64,000 bases of DNA from NCBI RefSeq assembly GCF_003384725.1, contig NZ_QNVV01000023.1:1-64000 (forward strand), given 5' to 3'. The DNA is from Chryseobacterium pennipullorum (lineage in GTDB: Bacteria; Bacteroidota; Bacteroidia; Flavobacteriales; Weeksellaceae). Positions 26,690 through 36,042 of this stretch are shown here, piece after piece. Made by a program: the position numbers and the translations under genes. A model generated the notes under the pieces. That model had not been told where the DNA came from and made no database searches. It saw only the letters and a list, made by a program, of their open reading frames with translations. Position 1 is the stretch's first letter. Each line of letters opens with the position of its first letter.

Positions 26690-27286
26690 ATGAAACAACA
26701 ATTTTTAGCACTAAGTACTTTTTTACTATGTATCTCATGCACAGTAGAGATGCAGGCTCAGCAAACCCCGGCTTTTCACATTGGGGTAAAGGGCGGAACC
26801 AGTTTTACAAAAACCTCAACGGAATCTTCTTCCTTGGAAGGAAAATACGGCTTCGGTTATCAGGCCGGAGTGATGACGAGAGTAGATCTTGGAAGGCTGT
26901 ATGTACAAGGAGAAGCGTTATTCAACAAAAGAAAAACGTCATACGAAATAAAAGACGGAAATTCCGCAAAGCTAACCTGGAATGCGATCGATATTCCTGT
27001 TGTTTTGGGGTACAAGGTTGTAAAAGCCGATGATTTTAATGTTAGATTATTCGCCGGTGGAGTTTACAGCTATGCATTTAATAACAAGATATCCACCTCT
27101 GATGCAGTCTTGAATGGATTTAAAAAATTCGACAAATCGAACATCGGCATTACCGGCGGTGTTGGGGTAGATTACAAGAATTTCACCGTAGATCTCAGGT
27201 ATGAAACCGGGCTCTCAAACATCAGTAAAGAGTTTAAGTCCAAACCCCACAGCTTTACCCTTGGGATAGGCTATTTTTTATTCTAA
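26690..27286 (+). CDS. PorT-family outer-membrane beta-barrel protein
   Basis: 198 residues from the ATG at 26690; upstream in-frame codons are non-ATG. The signal peptide ends around CTVEMQAQQ. The mature part begins FHIGVKGGTSFTK and alternates strands typical of OMP_b-brl_2/PorT barrels: YGFGYQAGVMTRVD, LYVQGEALFNKRK, and a last strand FTLGIGYFLF ending in Phe as expected for BAM recognition. It is predicted to sit in the outer membrane. The function is unknown. It lies just upstream of the second LytS/LytTR pair, a possible functional link. Confidence 0.85.
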   Translation: MKQQFLALSTFLLCISCTVEMQAQQTPAFHIGVKGGTSFTKTSTESSSLEGKYGFGYQAGVMTRVDLGRLYVQGEALFNKRKTSYEIKDGNSAKLTWNAIDIPVVLGYKVVKADDFNVRLFAGGVYSYAFNNKISTSDAVLNGFKKFDKSNIGITGGVGVDYKNFTVDLRYETGLSNISKEFKSKPHSFTLGIGYFLF

Positions 27287-27363
27287 AAACTTAAATTATC
27301 TTTACGTATTAGAAACTGTTTTCCCTGCAGTTTCTAATTTTTTTATCTCCATATTTGAAATCT

Positions 27364-28434
27364 ATGACAAAATCTTTTGTTTCAAGAGAATATCTGGTCA
27401 CTTTTATTTTCTGGCTGGTCTTTACGATTGTACTATGGTGTAACTTTCAGACCGCCACGGATAAGTATCTGGCTATGGTGCAGGCAGTCATTCTGGCCAT
27501 CTGTTCTTTTACATTCACCCATTTTCTAACCAATAAGCTGCTTCCCCAAGCCTTAAGAGCTAAGAAAATGCCCCGTTTTCTGATTCAGGCGACGTTGGTT
27601 ATTTTCAGCCTGAGCATCATTTTTTCCATTATCTTCACTTATCTTGAGGTAGCTCCGAAAAATGAGCTGCCGGATTCACTGAAGGATCAGCTGCCTTTTT
27701 TATGGAAGGGATTCTATATGTCCTTACCTGCATCATTCCTGATCAATGGCTCTGCGTGCGGGATTAAATTCTACAAGGAGCACGGAAAAATAGAACGGGA
27801 TCATATCCTTCTGCAGCAGGTTCATCTGGAGAACCAACTTAAGCTCTTACAGGATCAGATCAACCCACATGTGGTTTTTAATATTATGAATCACATCCAC
27901 ATTCTGATGAAAACCGATACGCAGCTTGCCGATTTCCTTCTGATGAAGTTTTCAGATATTCTCCGGTATCAGCTTTATGACTGCAACAAACCCTTTGTCC
28001 CCCTGGATAAAGAAATTGAATATCTACAGAACCTTGTGGAGGTTGAAAAACTAAGATGGGGGAATGAGCTGGACGTAAAAGCCACGTGGGAAATGGCTGA
28101 TAAAAAGTCGTATATCGCTCCGTTGCTGCTGGTTCCGTTCATTGAAAACGCCTTTAAGTATGTCTGCAGGCTGCCCGGGCATAAAGGTTATATAAAGATC
28201 ATCTCTACGCAAGAGAACGGCAAGCTATTTTTTTATGTTGAAAATTCATATTCAGATATGCCCATGTACAAAAAGAAGGAAGGAAGTGGAGGAATCGGGC
28301 TGCAGAATGTAAAAAAACGTTTAAAATTACAGTATCCCAACGCCCATGAACTGAAACTTGAAACAGATGATCTTATCTATAAAGTCACTTTAACCTTACA
28401 CCTTTCTGAAAAAAATGAGCTATACAATTCCTAA
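27364..28434 (+). CDS. LytS-type sensor histidine kinase (second pair)
   Basis: 356 residues from the ATG at 27364. Four membrane helices cover the first ~140 residues. The His_kinase motif is DQINPHVVFNIMNHIHILM, where FNxxN is kept but the usual HFLFN is HVVFN. The N box is LLVPFIENAFKY and the G box is GSGGIGLQNVKKRL. It is likely active, but the altered H box is worth noting. Its 3' end overlaps the response regulator frame. Confidence 0.9.
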   Translation: MTKSFVSREYLVTFIFWLVFTIVLWCNFQTATDKYLAMVQAVILAICSFTFTHFLTNKLLPQALRAKKMPRFLIQATLVIFSLSIIFSIIFTYLEVAPKNELPDSLKDQLPFLWKGFYMSLPASFLINGSACGIKFYKEHGKIERDHILLQQVHLENQLKLLQDQINPHVVFNIMNHIHILMKTDTQLADFLLMKFSDILRYQLYDCNKPFVPLDKEIEYLQNLVEVEKLRWGNELDVKATWEMADKKSYIAPLLLVPFIENAFKYVCRLPGHKGYIKIISTQENGKLFFYVENSYSDMPMYKKKEGSGGIGLQNVKKRLKLQYPNAHELKLETDDLIYKVTLTLHLSEKNELYNS

Positions 28435-29149
28435 AATGAAATGCCTGATCATAGATGACGAACCACTCGCCAGGTTCCATCTGAAAGAACTGGCAGATCA
28501 GATTGATTTTTTAACAGTGGAAGGCACCTGCGCAACCGCACTGGAAGCTGATGCTAAAGTAAAAGAGACTGCAATAGATCTTCTTTTCCTGGATATCAAC
28601 ATGCCTTATCTCAACGGTCTGGATTTTTTGGAACAGCTTGAAAACCCACCGTTATGCATCCTTACGACTGCCTATTCCGAATATGCTCTTGAAGGATTCA
28701 GGCTGCAGGTTGCAGATTATCTTCTAAAACCTATTGCTTTTAACCGGTTTTATCAGGCTGTCAACAGAGCGCAGCAACAGTTTATCATCAGTGAAAAGGC
28801 AAAGAAAAATACCCTTATGGATGATCCTTATCTGTATGTAAGGCAATCTGATAGCTTTATCAAAGTATCCTGGATAGATATCCTGTACATTGAAAGCATG
28901 CAAAATTATACGAAGATTCATTTTAAAGACAAGTCGCTGGTCATCCATCAGACGATGAAAGCAATAGAAGAATCATTGCCTTCTGATCATTTTTTCAGGA
29001 TTCACAAATCCTATCTTATTAATATTACGCATATCGATATGATCTCAGGAGGACGTCTTTTTATTAATAAAACAGAACTTCCCATTTCACGTACCCGGAA
29101 AGAAGAACTGCTGAACCAGGTGGTGTATAAGAAACTGATCAGCAAATAG
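28415..29149 (+). CDS. LytTR response regulator (second pair)
   Basis: 244 residues from the ATG at 28415, which overlaps the kinase by 20 bp. An ATG at 28436 would give 237 residues with a more typical start MKCLIIDDEP. The receiver has its acidic pair at DDE and phosphoacceptor Asp60 in LLFLDINMPYLNGLDFL, with Lys in YLLKPIAF. The LytTR domain occupies the C-terminal ~100 residues (YLYVRQSDSFIKV, FFRIHKSYLINI, LPISRTRKEEL). It is the cognate regulator of the overlapping kinase. Confidence 0.93.
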   Translation: MSYTIPKMKCLIIDDEPLARFHLKELADQIDFLTVEGTCATALEADAKVKETAIDLLFLDINMPYLNGLDFLEQLENPPLCILTTAYSEYALEGFRLQVADYLLKPIAFNRFYQAVNRAQQQFIISEKAKKNTLMDDPYLYVRQSDSFIKVSWIDILYIESMQNYTKIHFKDKSLVIHQTMKAIEESLPSDHFFRIHKSYLINITHIDMISGGRLFINKTELPISRTRKEELLNQVVYKKLISK

Positions 29150-29258
29150 CTGTAGAGAAGGAAAAGAAGGAGGCTGAAGTTCAGCTAAAAAAAGCGTATA
29201 GGATCATCTTATTTCAAAATAGCAGGATCTTTTTCCGGCCTCCTTCCTCAGCTTTCCT

Positions 29259-30167
29259 TTAAGGCAGGTTCCAGCGAAGGGACACTGCGGCATAAAATGT
29301 ACTGGCAAACCTGGGGTCATCCATTTTTTTATCTTTGAAAATACTTTTGATCTTCCTGTCGTTTTCACTGAATCCCCTCAGCAGAGCTGTTCCTCCTGTG
29401 ATGTGAAGTGTAAGTTTATCGTTCAGTTTTAATTCAGGCCTCAGGCCGGCAGTAATCTGCTGGTAACCTAACAGCATAGACTTTCCATTTTTATTTCTTT
29501 CTACTGTCATTCCGCTGAGGTTCACTACTCCCTTCAATGCAAATTTGTCTGAAAACAGATAACCGGCCTCCATACCTTCCGGGAAGTTGATCTTGAACTT
29601 GATCTTCCCCTGGGTTTTCCAGTCAAAATAAATCCATGGTAAAATCATCGGAACCCCAAAAGCAGTGGTTAATACCGGACCTCCACCCAATGCAAGGTTG
29701 GGACTGAAATGTCTGATGAAAAGAACTCCGCCCTGCCCCAGGATGTCATTAACATCTATTTTTTCAAGGTCTGTATATATTCCTGCTGATGCCATCATCA
29801 TCATACTCCATTTTTTTCCCAATGGCCTCATATGCTGAATTCCCACCTGAGCATTCAACATCTCATCCGGAAATAAAGGGGTGTCGTAATTCCTGTGCGT
29901 CATCTTTGCATATGATCCGTTGAGCAGCATCGACCAGGCCTTTACCCTTCCCTCCTTATCTTTTTTTACAGATAAAGGAATACTGAGGTTAAGCTCTATC
30001 CTTTTAAAGTCACTTTTCGAACCTGTTTTCGTACTGTCTTCTGGACGGATATAACTGGAACCGGGAATATATTCGGTTTTAAGCTCTGCAGAGAGTCCGG
30101 TTTGTGCAAATACTCCATACCCTAACGGCAGCAGACAGCAGAAAGCTGTCAAAAGGTTTCTATTCAT
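29259..30167 (-). CDS. DUF6268-like outer-membrane beta-barrel protein
   Basis: A 302-residue protein. The signal peptide is about 1-21 (CCLLPLGYGVFAQ). The mature chain has many amphipathic strands with aromatic ends and turns rich in Asn, Asp and Lys, and finishes with AAVSLRWNLP. The pattern AELKTEYIPGSSY, then RIELNLSIPL resembles the DUF6268 family of Bacteroidetes barrels; the assignment is by pattern. The gene is convergent with the second LytTR regulator. Confidence 0.7.
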   Translation of the reverse strand: MNRNLLTAFCCLLPLGYGVFAQTGLSAELKTEYIPGSSYIRPEDSTKTGSKSDFKRIELNLSIPLSVKKDKEGRVKAWSMLLNGSYAKMTHRNYDTPLFPDEMLNAQVGIQHMRPLGKKWSMMMMASAGIYTDLEKIDVNDILGQGGVLFIRHFSPNLALGGGPVLTTAFGVPMILPWIYFDWKTQGKIKFKINFPEGMEAGYLFSDKFALKGVVNLSGMTVERNKNGKSMLLGYQQITAGLRPELKLNDKLTLHITGGTALLRGFSENDRKIKSIFKDKKMDDPRFASTFYAAVSLRWNLP

Positions 30168-30252
30168 ATTTTAAATTTTATACAAAGAGAGCCCTTTGAC
30201 TGCTGCTTACAAAAATTACTTGATTAAGTGCTTGAATCGTATGACAAAAGGA

Positions 30253-31488
30253 TCAAATGAGAGGATGAGTTTCCGGATTAGAATGGGTATTTACAACATC
30301 AATTTTTTGAGCCTTAAAAATACGGTACCCGAACCACACCGCGATTACCGCCATTGCGGAACGCGTTACGACCATAGGAATAATAGAATCTGCTTCCAGA
30401 AAACCGATCAGCCCTGATATTAAAAAGGTAACCATCAACTGCATAAAGCCCAATAATGCCGCTGCCGTTCCCCTTCCTTCTTTAAATGGAGATAAAGCAT
30501 GAGCTGAGGTGATAGGAAACAAAATACCAATAGCCAGTAATGACAGATAAAGCATCCCGATTTCAAGAGCTACGGAAAGGTTTTCAGCAGCAATCAGAAT
30601 ATGAAGCGTACACACAACCAGCAATACAATCGTAGCCGCAAATAAGAGTGTTGAATTGCTTATTCTTTTGATCAGTTTAGGCGTAATATAAGCCGCTGTT
30701 ATCAACGCCAGTGAGTTGAAAGCGAAAATAAAGCTAAATGTACTGCTCGAAAACCCATGGATCTCCATAAATAAAAACGGTGCATTTGAGATGTAAATAA
30801 TCAAAGACGCAAAAGCAATACTTCCTACCATGGTACTGTTGATAAAATCTCTGTTCGAAATAATCATTTTCAGCTGGTCTTTTAATCCTTTTTCATCCAT
30901 AAGTTCATCATCAGAAAGACTGATTCTGGTATTGGTTTCCGGTACATATTTGTATACCATGAAAAATGTGATCAGTCCCATAATACATAAAAAGGCAAAA
31001 GAACTGTTCCAGCCCCAGAATTTGAGAAATACACTTCCCAATAGCGGAGCTACAATAGGAGCGATTCCGCTGATCTGAGACTGCTGAGAAAAGATGGCGA
31101 CAGATTTCTGCTTATCATAGAGATCTATAATTATGGCTCTCCCAATCACAATTCCTGCGCTTCCACCGAAGGCCTGCAGAAAGCGCATTGCCCATAAAAC
31201 ATGAATATCTGAGGTAAAATAGATGGCGGTTGTTCCTATAATAAAAAGTAAAAGGCCGCAGTACAGCGTAGGCTTTCGTCCTTTCCTGTCTGATAAAGGG
31301 CCCCACAAAAGCTGCCCAAAAGCAAAACCGGCAAAGAACACCGAAATAGAGATCTGGATATGTCCGATATCCGTTTTAAAAATTTCGGCCATCCTTGGGA
31401 ATGCGGGAAGATAAAGATCTATACTTAGCGACTCCAATGTGTTGAGTAGTGCAAGAATAAACACTACAATATTCAAATTCTTCTTCAT
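30253..31488 (-). CDS. Bcr/CflA-family multidrug MFS transporter
   Basis: A 411-residue protein with 12 predicted membrane helices. The first loop carries the MFS motif GQLLWGPLSDRKGRKPT, the signature of the Bcr/CflA (DHA1) group, following SIDLYLPAFPRMAEIF. Later segments FGGSAGIVIGRAIIIDL and QISGIAPIVAPLLG match the antiporter motif. It should export drugs or metabolites by proton antiport. It lies downstream of, and co-directional with, an AraC regulator that could control it. Confidence 0.93.
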   Translation of the reverse strand: MKKNLNIVVFILALLNTLESLSIDLYLPAFPRMAEIFKTDIGHIQISISVFFAGFAFGQLLWGPLSDRKGRKPTLYCGLLLFIIGTTAIYFTSDIHVLWAMRFLQAFGGSAGIVIGRAIIIDLYDKQKSVAIFSQQSQISGIAPIVAPLLGSVFLKFWGWNSSFAFLCIMGLITFFMVYKYVPETNTRISLSDDELMDEKGLKDQLKMIISNRDFINSTMVGSIAFASLIIYISNAPFLFMEIHGFSSSTFSFIFAFNSLALITAAYITPKLIKRISNSTLLFAATIVLLVVCTLHILIAAENLSVALEIGMLYLSLLAIGILFPITSAHALSPFKEGRGTAAALLGFMQLMVTFLISGLIGFLEADSIIPMVVTRSAMAVIAVWFGYRIFKAQKIDVVNTHSNPETHPLI

Positions 31489-31644
31489 AAAATAACATAA
31501 ACCTTCTCAGGCGATTTTTCAGCTGCAAAATTGCTGTAAAAAGTATCGTATTTCAATACAAGAACTGAAGGAAGTATAGGACAAACTGAGGAATAAAATT
31601 GAAAAATGTTATTTAAAATCTATCATGACAGCAAATATTGAGGA

Positions 31645-32466
31645 TTATCTTTTTTCATTATTTTTAAAATTTTCAGGATTCTGGCCCGTATGTTTCTTGA
31701 AAAACCTTGAAAAATATGAAGCATCGTTAAAACCTAGCTTAAAGGCAATTTCTTTTATGGTGAGCGCACCAAAGCTAAGTTCTCTTTTGGCTTCCAGGAT
31801 GAGACGCTGGGAGATCATTTTTTTCACTGTCGTTCCTCTCAAAAGGCGTACAATATCATTAAGATGATGCGTGCTTATCTTTAATTGATCAGCATAAAAA
31901 CCCGTTTCTTTATGGACTATATAATGTCTTTCAATAAGTCCTATCAGTTCCTGAATTCTCTGACGGTCATTCAACAAAGGTTCCTGCGGATTAATCTGCT
32001 CTCCGATGATGATACAAAATGCTTTCAGATAAGCTTTTAAAAGTTCTGGTCTTGATGCGGCTTTATATTCCTGCTCAATCAGAGATATAATTGTACCACA
32101 GGTTTTTTCATTTTCCGGATTCAAGAAAAAGGGAAGCTCACCGCCGGTAAGCACAGATTCTATATGGCAGGCTTCGTTGAAAATTTCCCTGCTTATTGCC
32201 ATTGCATATCCTTCTTCTCCTTCTAATTTCATGTTGAAGGCCTGGCCTGGCGCAATGATACAGATTTGATTGTTCTGAAGTTTGTAGCTTTCAAAATCCA
32301 GCTCTAAACAGCTGTTTTCATACACCTCTCTGAACCAGATAATTTCAAAAAAATTATGCCGGTGAACATCATGGAAGTTCTCGGGACCTGCTGCACTCAG
32401 CGTACTCATCTGAAATTCTTCAGAAATCAGATGATGAACAGGAATTTCTTTTTCTGGGGTACTCAT
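31645..32466 (-). CDS. AraC-family transcriptional regulator
   Basis: 273 residues from the ATG at 32466; a GTG lies one codon upstream. The N-terminal cupin-like effector domain (about 20-130) contains HRHNFFEIIWFREV and NQICIIAPGQAF. The two helix-turn-helix motifs of AraC proteins occupy about 175-270, ending in LTIKEIAFKLGFNDASYFSRFFKKHTGQ. It should bind a small ligand and activate transcription. It sits 156 bp upstream of the Bcr/CflA exporter on the same strand, a common regulator/exporter arrangement. Confidence 0.9.
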   Translation of the reverse strand: MSTPEKEIPVHHLISEEFQMSTLSAAGPENFHDVHRHNFFEIIWFREVYENSCLELDFESYKLQNNQICIIAPGQAFNMKLEGEEGYAMAISREIFNEACHIESVLTGGELPFFLNPENEKTCGTIISLIEQEYKAASRPELLKAYLKAFCIIIGEQINPQEPLLNDRQRIQELIGLIERHYIVHKETGFYADQLKISTHHLNDIVRLLRGTTVKKMISQRLILEAKRELSFGALTIKEIAFKLGFNDASYFSRFFKKHTGQNPENFKNNEKR

Positions 32467-32562
32467 CACGGTACTGTAAAATAATTAGCGGTAAACAAAA
32501 ACCACAGCGAAAAAGTGCTGCGGTTTTCTTACAATATTTAAAATTAAATATAAATTTCGGTT

Positions 32563-33615
32563 TTACTGGCTTAAAAAAGCATCCCAACCCTGAGCTGTAA
32601 GGGCAACCAGTTGATTGGAACCTCTGGCGACCATAAAGTTTCCATCTTCTTTTTCCACAGCGTGTCCGATAATGGTAAAATCAGGATGATTTTTAATTTT
32701 GTCAAAATCATTTGGTGAGATCGTGAACAGCAATTCGTAATCTTCACCACCGCTTAATGCAGTCATCACTGGATTTAAATTCATTTCATCCGCAGTGGAG
32801 ATCGTAAGGCTGTCCATAGGAACTTTCTCCTCATACAGCCTGAATCCTACTCCAGACTGATCTGAAAGGTGAAGGATTTCCGACGCCAAACCGTCCGAGA
32901 TATCAATCATCGAGGTAGGTCTGATATCCAGCTCCTCCAGGATCGTTTTTACATCCGTTCTGGCTTCAGGCTTCAGCTGTCTCTCCAGAATATAATCATA
33001 CCCTTCCATTTCCGGCTGCATATTGGGATCTGCAAGGAATACAGCGTGCTCTCTTTCCAGAATCTGCAGGCCCATGTAGGCTCCGCCAAGATCTCCTGTT
33101 ACCACAAGAAGATCATTGGGTTTTGCACCACTCCTTTTTACGATCTGATCTTCGTTTTCAATGCCTACAGCAGTTATGCTCATCACTAATCCTGAGTTGG
33201 AGCTTGTAGTATCTCCTCCTATCAGGTCCACCTTATACCTTGTACAGGCAGCCTGAATTCCTGAATAAATTTCTTCTAAAGCCTCAACCGGAAAACGGTT
33301 TGAAACGGCAAGAGAAACCAGTATCTGGGTAGGTACCGCATTCATGGCAGCAATATCGCTGAGGTTAACGACAACCGCCTTATAGCCCAAATGCTTTAAC
33401 GGGACATATCCCAGATTAAAATGAACTCCCTCTGCCAAAACATCTGTGGTAAGAACCACTCTTTTCTGACCGGGGTTAATAACTGCGGCATCGTCTCCTA
33501 CTCCCAGTTCAGAAGACTCGTTAGACAAAGGAAAATGCTCTGTCAAATGCTTGATAAGACCGAATTCTCCTAATTTTGAAATGGGCGTCAGCTCCTGTGA
33601 TTTATCTTCAAACAT
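32563..33615 (-). CDS. thiL: Thiamine-monophosphate kinase
   Basis: 350 residues from the ATG at 33615. It is an AIRS/PurM-fold kinase. The ATP/metal-binding motif GVGDDAAVI is near 45 and VLTTDVLAEGVHF near 65. LSDIAAMNA and DLIGGDTTSS follow, with the later VVTGDLGGAYMG and MIDISDGLASEILHL motifs. It phosphorylates thiamine phosphate to thiamine diphosphate. No other thiamine gene is in the window. The adjacent thioesterase is on the same strand. Confidence 0.95.
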   Translation of the reverse strand: MFEDKSQELTPISKLGEFGLIKHLTEHFPLSNESSELGVGDDAAVINPGQKRVVLTTDVLAEGVHFNLGYVPLKHLGYKAVVVNLSDIAAMNAVPTQILVSLAVSNRFPVEALEEIYSGIQAACTRYKVDLIGGDTTSSNSGLVMSITAVGIENEDQIVKRSGAKPNDLLVVTGDLGGAYMGLQILEREHAVFLADPNMQPEMEGYDYILERQLKPEARTDVKTILEELDIRPTSMIDISDGLASEILHLSDQSGVGFRLYEEKVPMDSLTISTADEMNLNPVMTALSGGEDYELLFTISPNDFDKIKNHPDFTIIGHAVEKEDGNFMVARGSNQLVALTAQGWDAFLSQ

Positions 33616-33704
33616 AAGTTTCTTTTTTTGTGCAATGTCCAATGTAAAATGCAATAAACGACTTTGAAATCCTCAGCACATTTGACTTGAACTTAAACTT
33701 TGCA

Positions 33705-34199
33705 TTATATAGTAAGTTCTGTCGGGTCGATATTGTGCGGGTGGAAAGGGAATTTTTTAAAATCTTCTCTGGACAGCACAACAGTTTCCTCGGTTTTATA
33801 TTTATTCATGGCTTCCACTACGTCATCCGGTGGTGTGGTCATTTTTCTCAGCATCATATCAATCCATACTCCTGTCGCTTCAGAAGTAGCACAATGGGCC
33901 CCATCCGGAGTATAGAATTTATGAACGAAACGATAAATGGATGAATCTTCTGCACATCCGTCTATTTCTACGCTTACAATCACAATCTGATCTGCATAGA
34001 TTTCTTTGAAGAAAGAATACCTCTCATGCAGGATCACGGGTCCTATCCCCCATCTGCTCAACTGGGTAACCCCCATTTTCTCTTTGGTCATAAAAGCCAT
34101 TCTGGCTTGGGCACAATATTGTACATATGATGAATTGGCTAGGTGCTTATTGGCATCCAGGTCGCTCCATCGCACTTCGAATTTATGGTAGAAAGTCAT
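33705..34199 (-). CDS. Acyl-CoA thioesterase (YbgC/4HBT hotdog fold)
   Basis: A 164-residue protein with a single hotdog domain. The start FEVRWSDLDANKHLANSSYVQY has the Asp of YbgC/4-hydroxybenzoyl-CoA thioesterases in DLDANKH. The helix and strands VTQLSRWGIGPVIL and EIYADQIVIVSVEI follow. The substrate is uncertain. It is divergent from the flavoprotein gene across 113 bp. Confidence 0.88.
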   Translation of the reverse strand: MTFYHKFEVRWSDLDANKHLANSSYVQYCAQARMAFMTKEKMGVTQLSRWGIGPVILHERYSFFKEIYADQIVIVSVEIDGCAEDSSIYRFVHKFYTPDGAHCATSEATGVWIDMMLRKMTTPPDDVVEAMNKYKTEETVVLSREDFKKFPFHPHNIDPTELTI

Positions 34200-34236
34200 T
34201 TGAAAATCGTTTTTGGTATAATTAAATTATATTCTT

Positions 34237-34244
34237 CAAAAATA
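34237..34244 (-). promoter_or_regulatory. -7 box of the thioesterase
   Basis: CAAAAATA on the plus strand reads TATTTTTG on the minus strand, 37 bp upstream of the ATG at 34199. Confidence 0.5.
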
Positions 34245-34271
34245 CTCAAATAAGATGGTTTATAAAAATTG

Positions 34272-34279
34272 TACTTTTG
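34272..34279 (+). promoter_or_regulatory. -7 box of the flavoprotein gene
   Basis: TACTTTTG matches TAnnTTTG, 33 bp upstream of the ATG at 34313. Confidence 0.5.
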
Positions 34280-34312
34280 AAAAAATAATCTTCCGCATAG
34301 GATTACCCATAC

Positions 34313-35515
34313 ATGAAACAGATCATTATTATCGGAGGTGGCGCTGCAGGCTTTTTCTGTGCCTCCAACCTTGACGAAAAGAAATATACGGTTACCATTT
34401 TAGAACAGAACTCGGATGTCCTTCAGAAGGTGAAAATTTCCGGTGGCGGACGCTGTAATGTCACCCACGCATGCTTTGATCCCAGGGATCTTGTTCAGTT
34501 TTATCCACGTGGACACAAAGAGCTGTTGAGTGTTTTCACAAAATTTCAGCCCGGGGATACAATGGAATGGTTTGACCAGCGTGGTGTTCCCTTAAAAATT
34601 GAAAATGACAACAGAACTTTTCCTGAATCCAATTCTTCCCAGACCATCATCAATACTTTCCAGAATGAAGTCCGGAAGAAAAATATTGAAGTAAAAACAA
34701 AATGTTCTGTCAAAGAAATTCAAAAACAGGATGATCAGTACCTTGTGAAAACCAGTCTGGGTGACTTTGAGGCAGATATTATCGTTTATACAACCGGAAG
34801 CTCTCCAAAATCACTGAAAATTGTTGAAAAACTGGGGCATAAGATCGTAGACCTTGTTCCTTCCCTTTTTACATTTAATATCAAAGATGATTTGTTGAAA
34901 GATCTTCCGGGAACAAGTTTTGAAAATGCCGGAATTTCAATACCAAAGCTAAAGACAGAGGAAAGCGGTCCCTTGCTTATTACCCATTGGGGACTTTCAG
35001 GACCTGCAGTTCTAAAGATTTCCGCATGGGAAGCCATACGTCTTGCGGAGCTAAAATATAATTTTGAAATTGAGGTTAATTTTGTTTCTGTAGAAACAGA
35101 TGAAGCCGAGGAAATTTTTAATAATTTCAAACAAAATAATCCTAAAAAGACCATAGGCCAGTCAAAGATATTTGAGGTAACCAACCGGTTCTGGCAGAAG
35201 ATTTTAGAGATTTCAAAGGTAGATCTGAACAAGCAGGTTGCCAACCTTTCAGGAAAGGAGATTCAGAAGATCCTGGAAAACCTTTGCCGGAAAAAGTTCC
35301 TGGTCAACGGAAAATCAACCTTTAAAGATGAATTTGTAACTGCTGGAGGGGTTGATTTAAAGGAAATTAACTTTAAAAACATGGCATCAAAACTGCTTCC
35401 TAATTTCTATATTGCCGGAGAAGTTTTGAATATCGATGCCGTAACCGGTGGGTTCAATTTCCAGGCTTGCTGGAGTGAAGGCTGGTTGATTGCCCAGGAC
35501 CTCAACAGCTTGTGA
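34313..35515 (+). CDS. BaiN/HI0933-family FAD-dependent oxidoreductase
   Basis: A 400-residue protein. The FAD-binding Rossmann motif is IIIGGGAAGFFCA at 4-16. The SGGGRCNVTHA motif that marks the HI0933 family is near 43-53, with GPLLITHWGLSGPAVL in the middle and the C-terminal flavin site IAGEVLNIDAVTGGFNFQACWSEG. This is a widespread family of unknown physiological substrate; some members (BaiN) act in bile acid reduction. It is probably cytoplasmic and a single gene. Confidence 0.92.
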   Translation: MKQIIIIGGGAAGFFCASNLDEKKYTVTILEQNSDVLQKVKISGGGRCNVTHACFDPRDLVQFYPRGHKELLSVFTKFQPGDTMEWFDQRGVPLKIENDNRTFPESNSSQTIINTFQNEVRKKNIEVKTKCSVKEIQKQDDQYLVKTSLGDFEADIIVYTTGSSPKSLKIVEKLGHKIVDLVPSLFTFNIKDDLLKDLPGTSFENAGISIPKLKTEESGPLLITHWGLSGPAVLKISAWEAIRLAELKYNFEIEVNFVSVETDEAEEIFNNFKQNNPKKTIGQSKIFEVTNRFWQKILEISKVDLNKQVANLSGKEIQKILENLCRKKFLVNGKSTFKDEFVTAGGVDLKEINFKNMASKLLPNFYIAGEVLNIDAVTGGFNFQACWSEGWLIAQDLNSL

Positions 35516-35628
35516 TATTCTAGCTTCAATTTCAGCAACGGGAAAATCCTTATCTACATAGCAGACGGAAATCTTCTGCCAAACGGAGAAGGTAGTAAGA
35601 AGATATCATATACTTAATAACTATTTAC

Positions 35629-36036
35629 ATGATGACGCGTTATATTCTAGCATTACTATTACTTTGCACTTCTGTCTGCTCCTTGGCGCAGGAAAAAGAA
35701 GATCAGATAGAACAAACTACTGATAACAATGGCCCCAAAGCGGATGAGCCGGCAGAATATCCCGGAGGAATGATGGCGTTCCGCATCACCGCTGCAGAAA
35801 GCACAGACCTCAGCTTTCTCAGTGGAACGCGAACCAAAATATCTTCTTTAGCAAAGTTTGCGGTCAGTACAGAAGGAAAGATTGAAGATGTTTCGGTCAC
35901 GGGAAACAACGGGACTTTCAACAAAGAAATTGAACGGGTTATAAAGTCAATAAAAACCAAGTGGAAACCGGCCTATTATAATGGAGAGCCAGTGAAAGTA
36001 TGGCTGAATGTTCCATTTACAGCTACTGTTGAATAA
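35629..36036 (+). CDS. Short secreted TonB-C-like protein
   Basis: A 135-residue protein. The signal peptide is about 1-20 (ALLLLCTSVCSLAQ). It then has the segment AEYPGGMMAFR and a TonB-C-like fold (KFAVSTEGKIEDVSVTGN, then KTKWKPAYYNGEPV). The PGGM-AFR segment and spacing are repeated in the protein at 37611, so the two are paralogues. Proline-rich arm and membrane anchor are absent, so it is not a normal TonB. It runs 6 bp upstream of the DUF2306 gene. Confidence 0.75.
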   Translation: MMTRYILALLLLCTSVCSLAQEKEDQIEQTTDNNGPKADEPAEYPGGMMAFRITAAESTDLSFLSGTRTKISSLAKFAVSTEGKIEDVSVTGNNGTFNKEIERVIKSIKTKWKPAYYNGEPVKVWLNVPFTATVE

Positions 36037-36042
36037 ATCCCT

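Noticed and set aside
35516..35628. Protein-like reading on both strands in the gap after the BaiN-type gene.
   Set aside because: Both strands read plausibly over ~100 bp, which is what chance in this composition looks like; no start codon or homology could be assigned.
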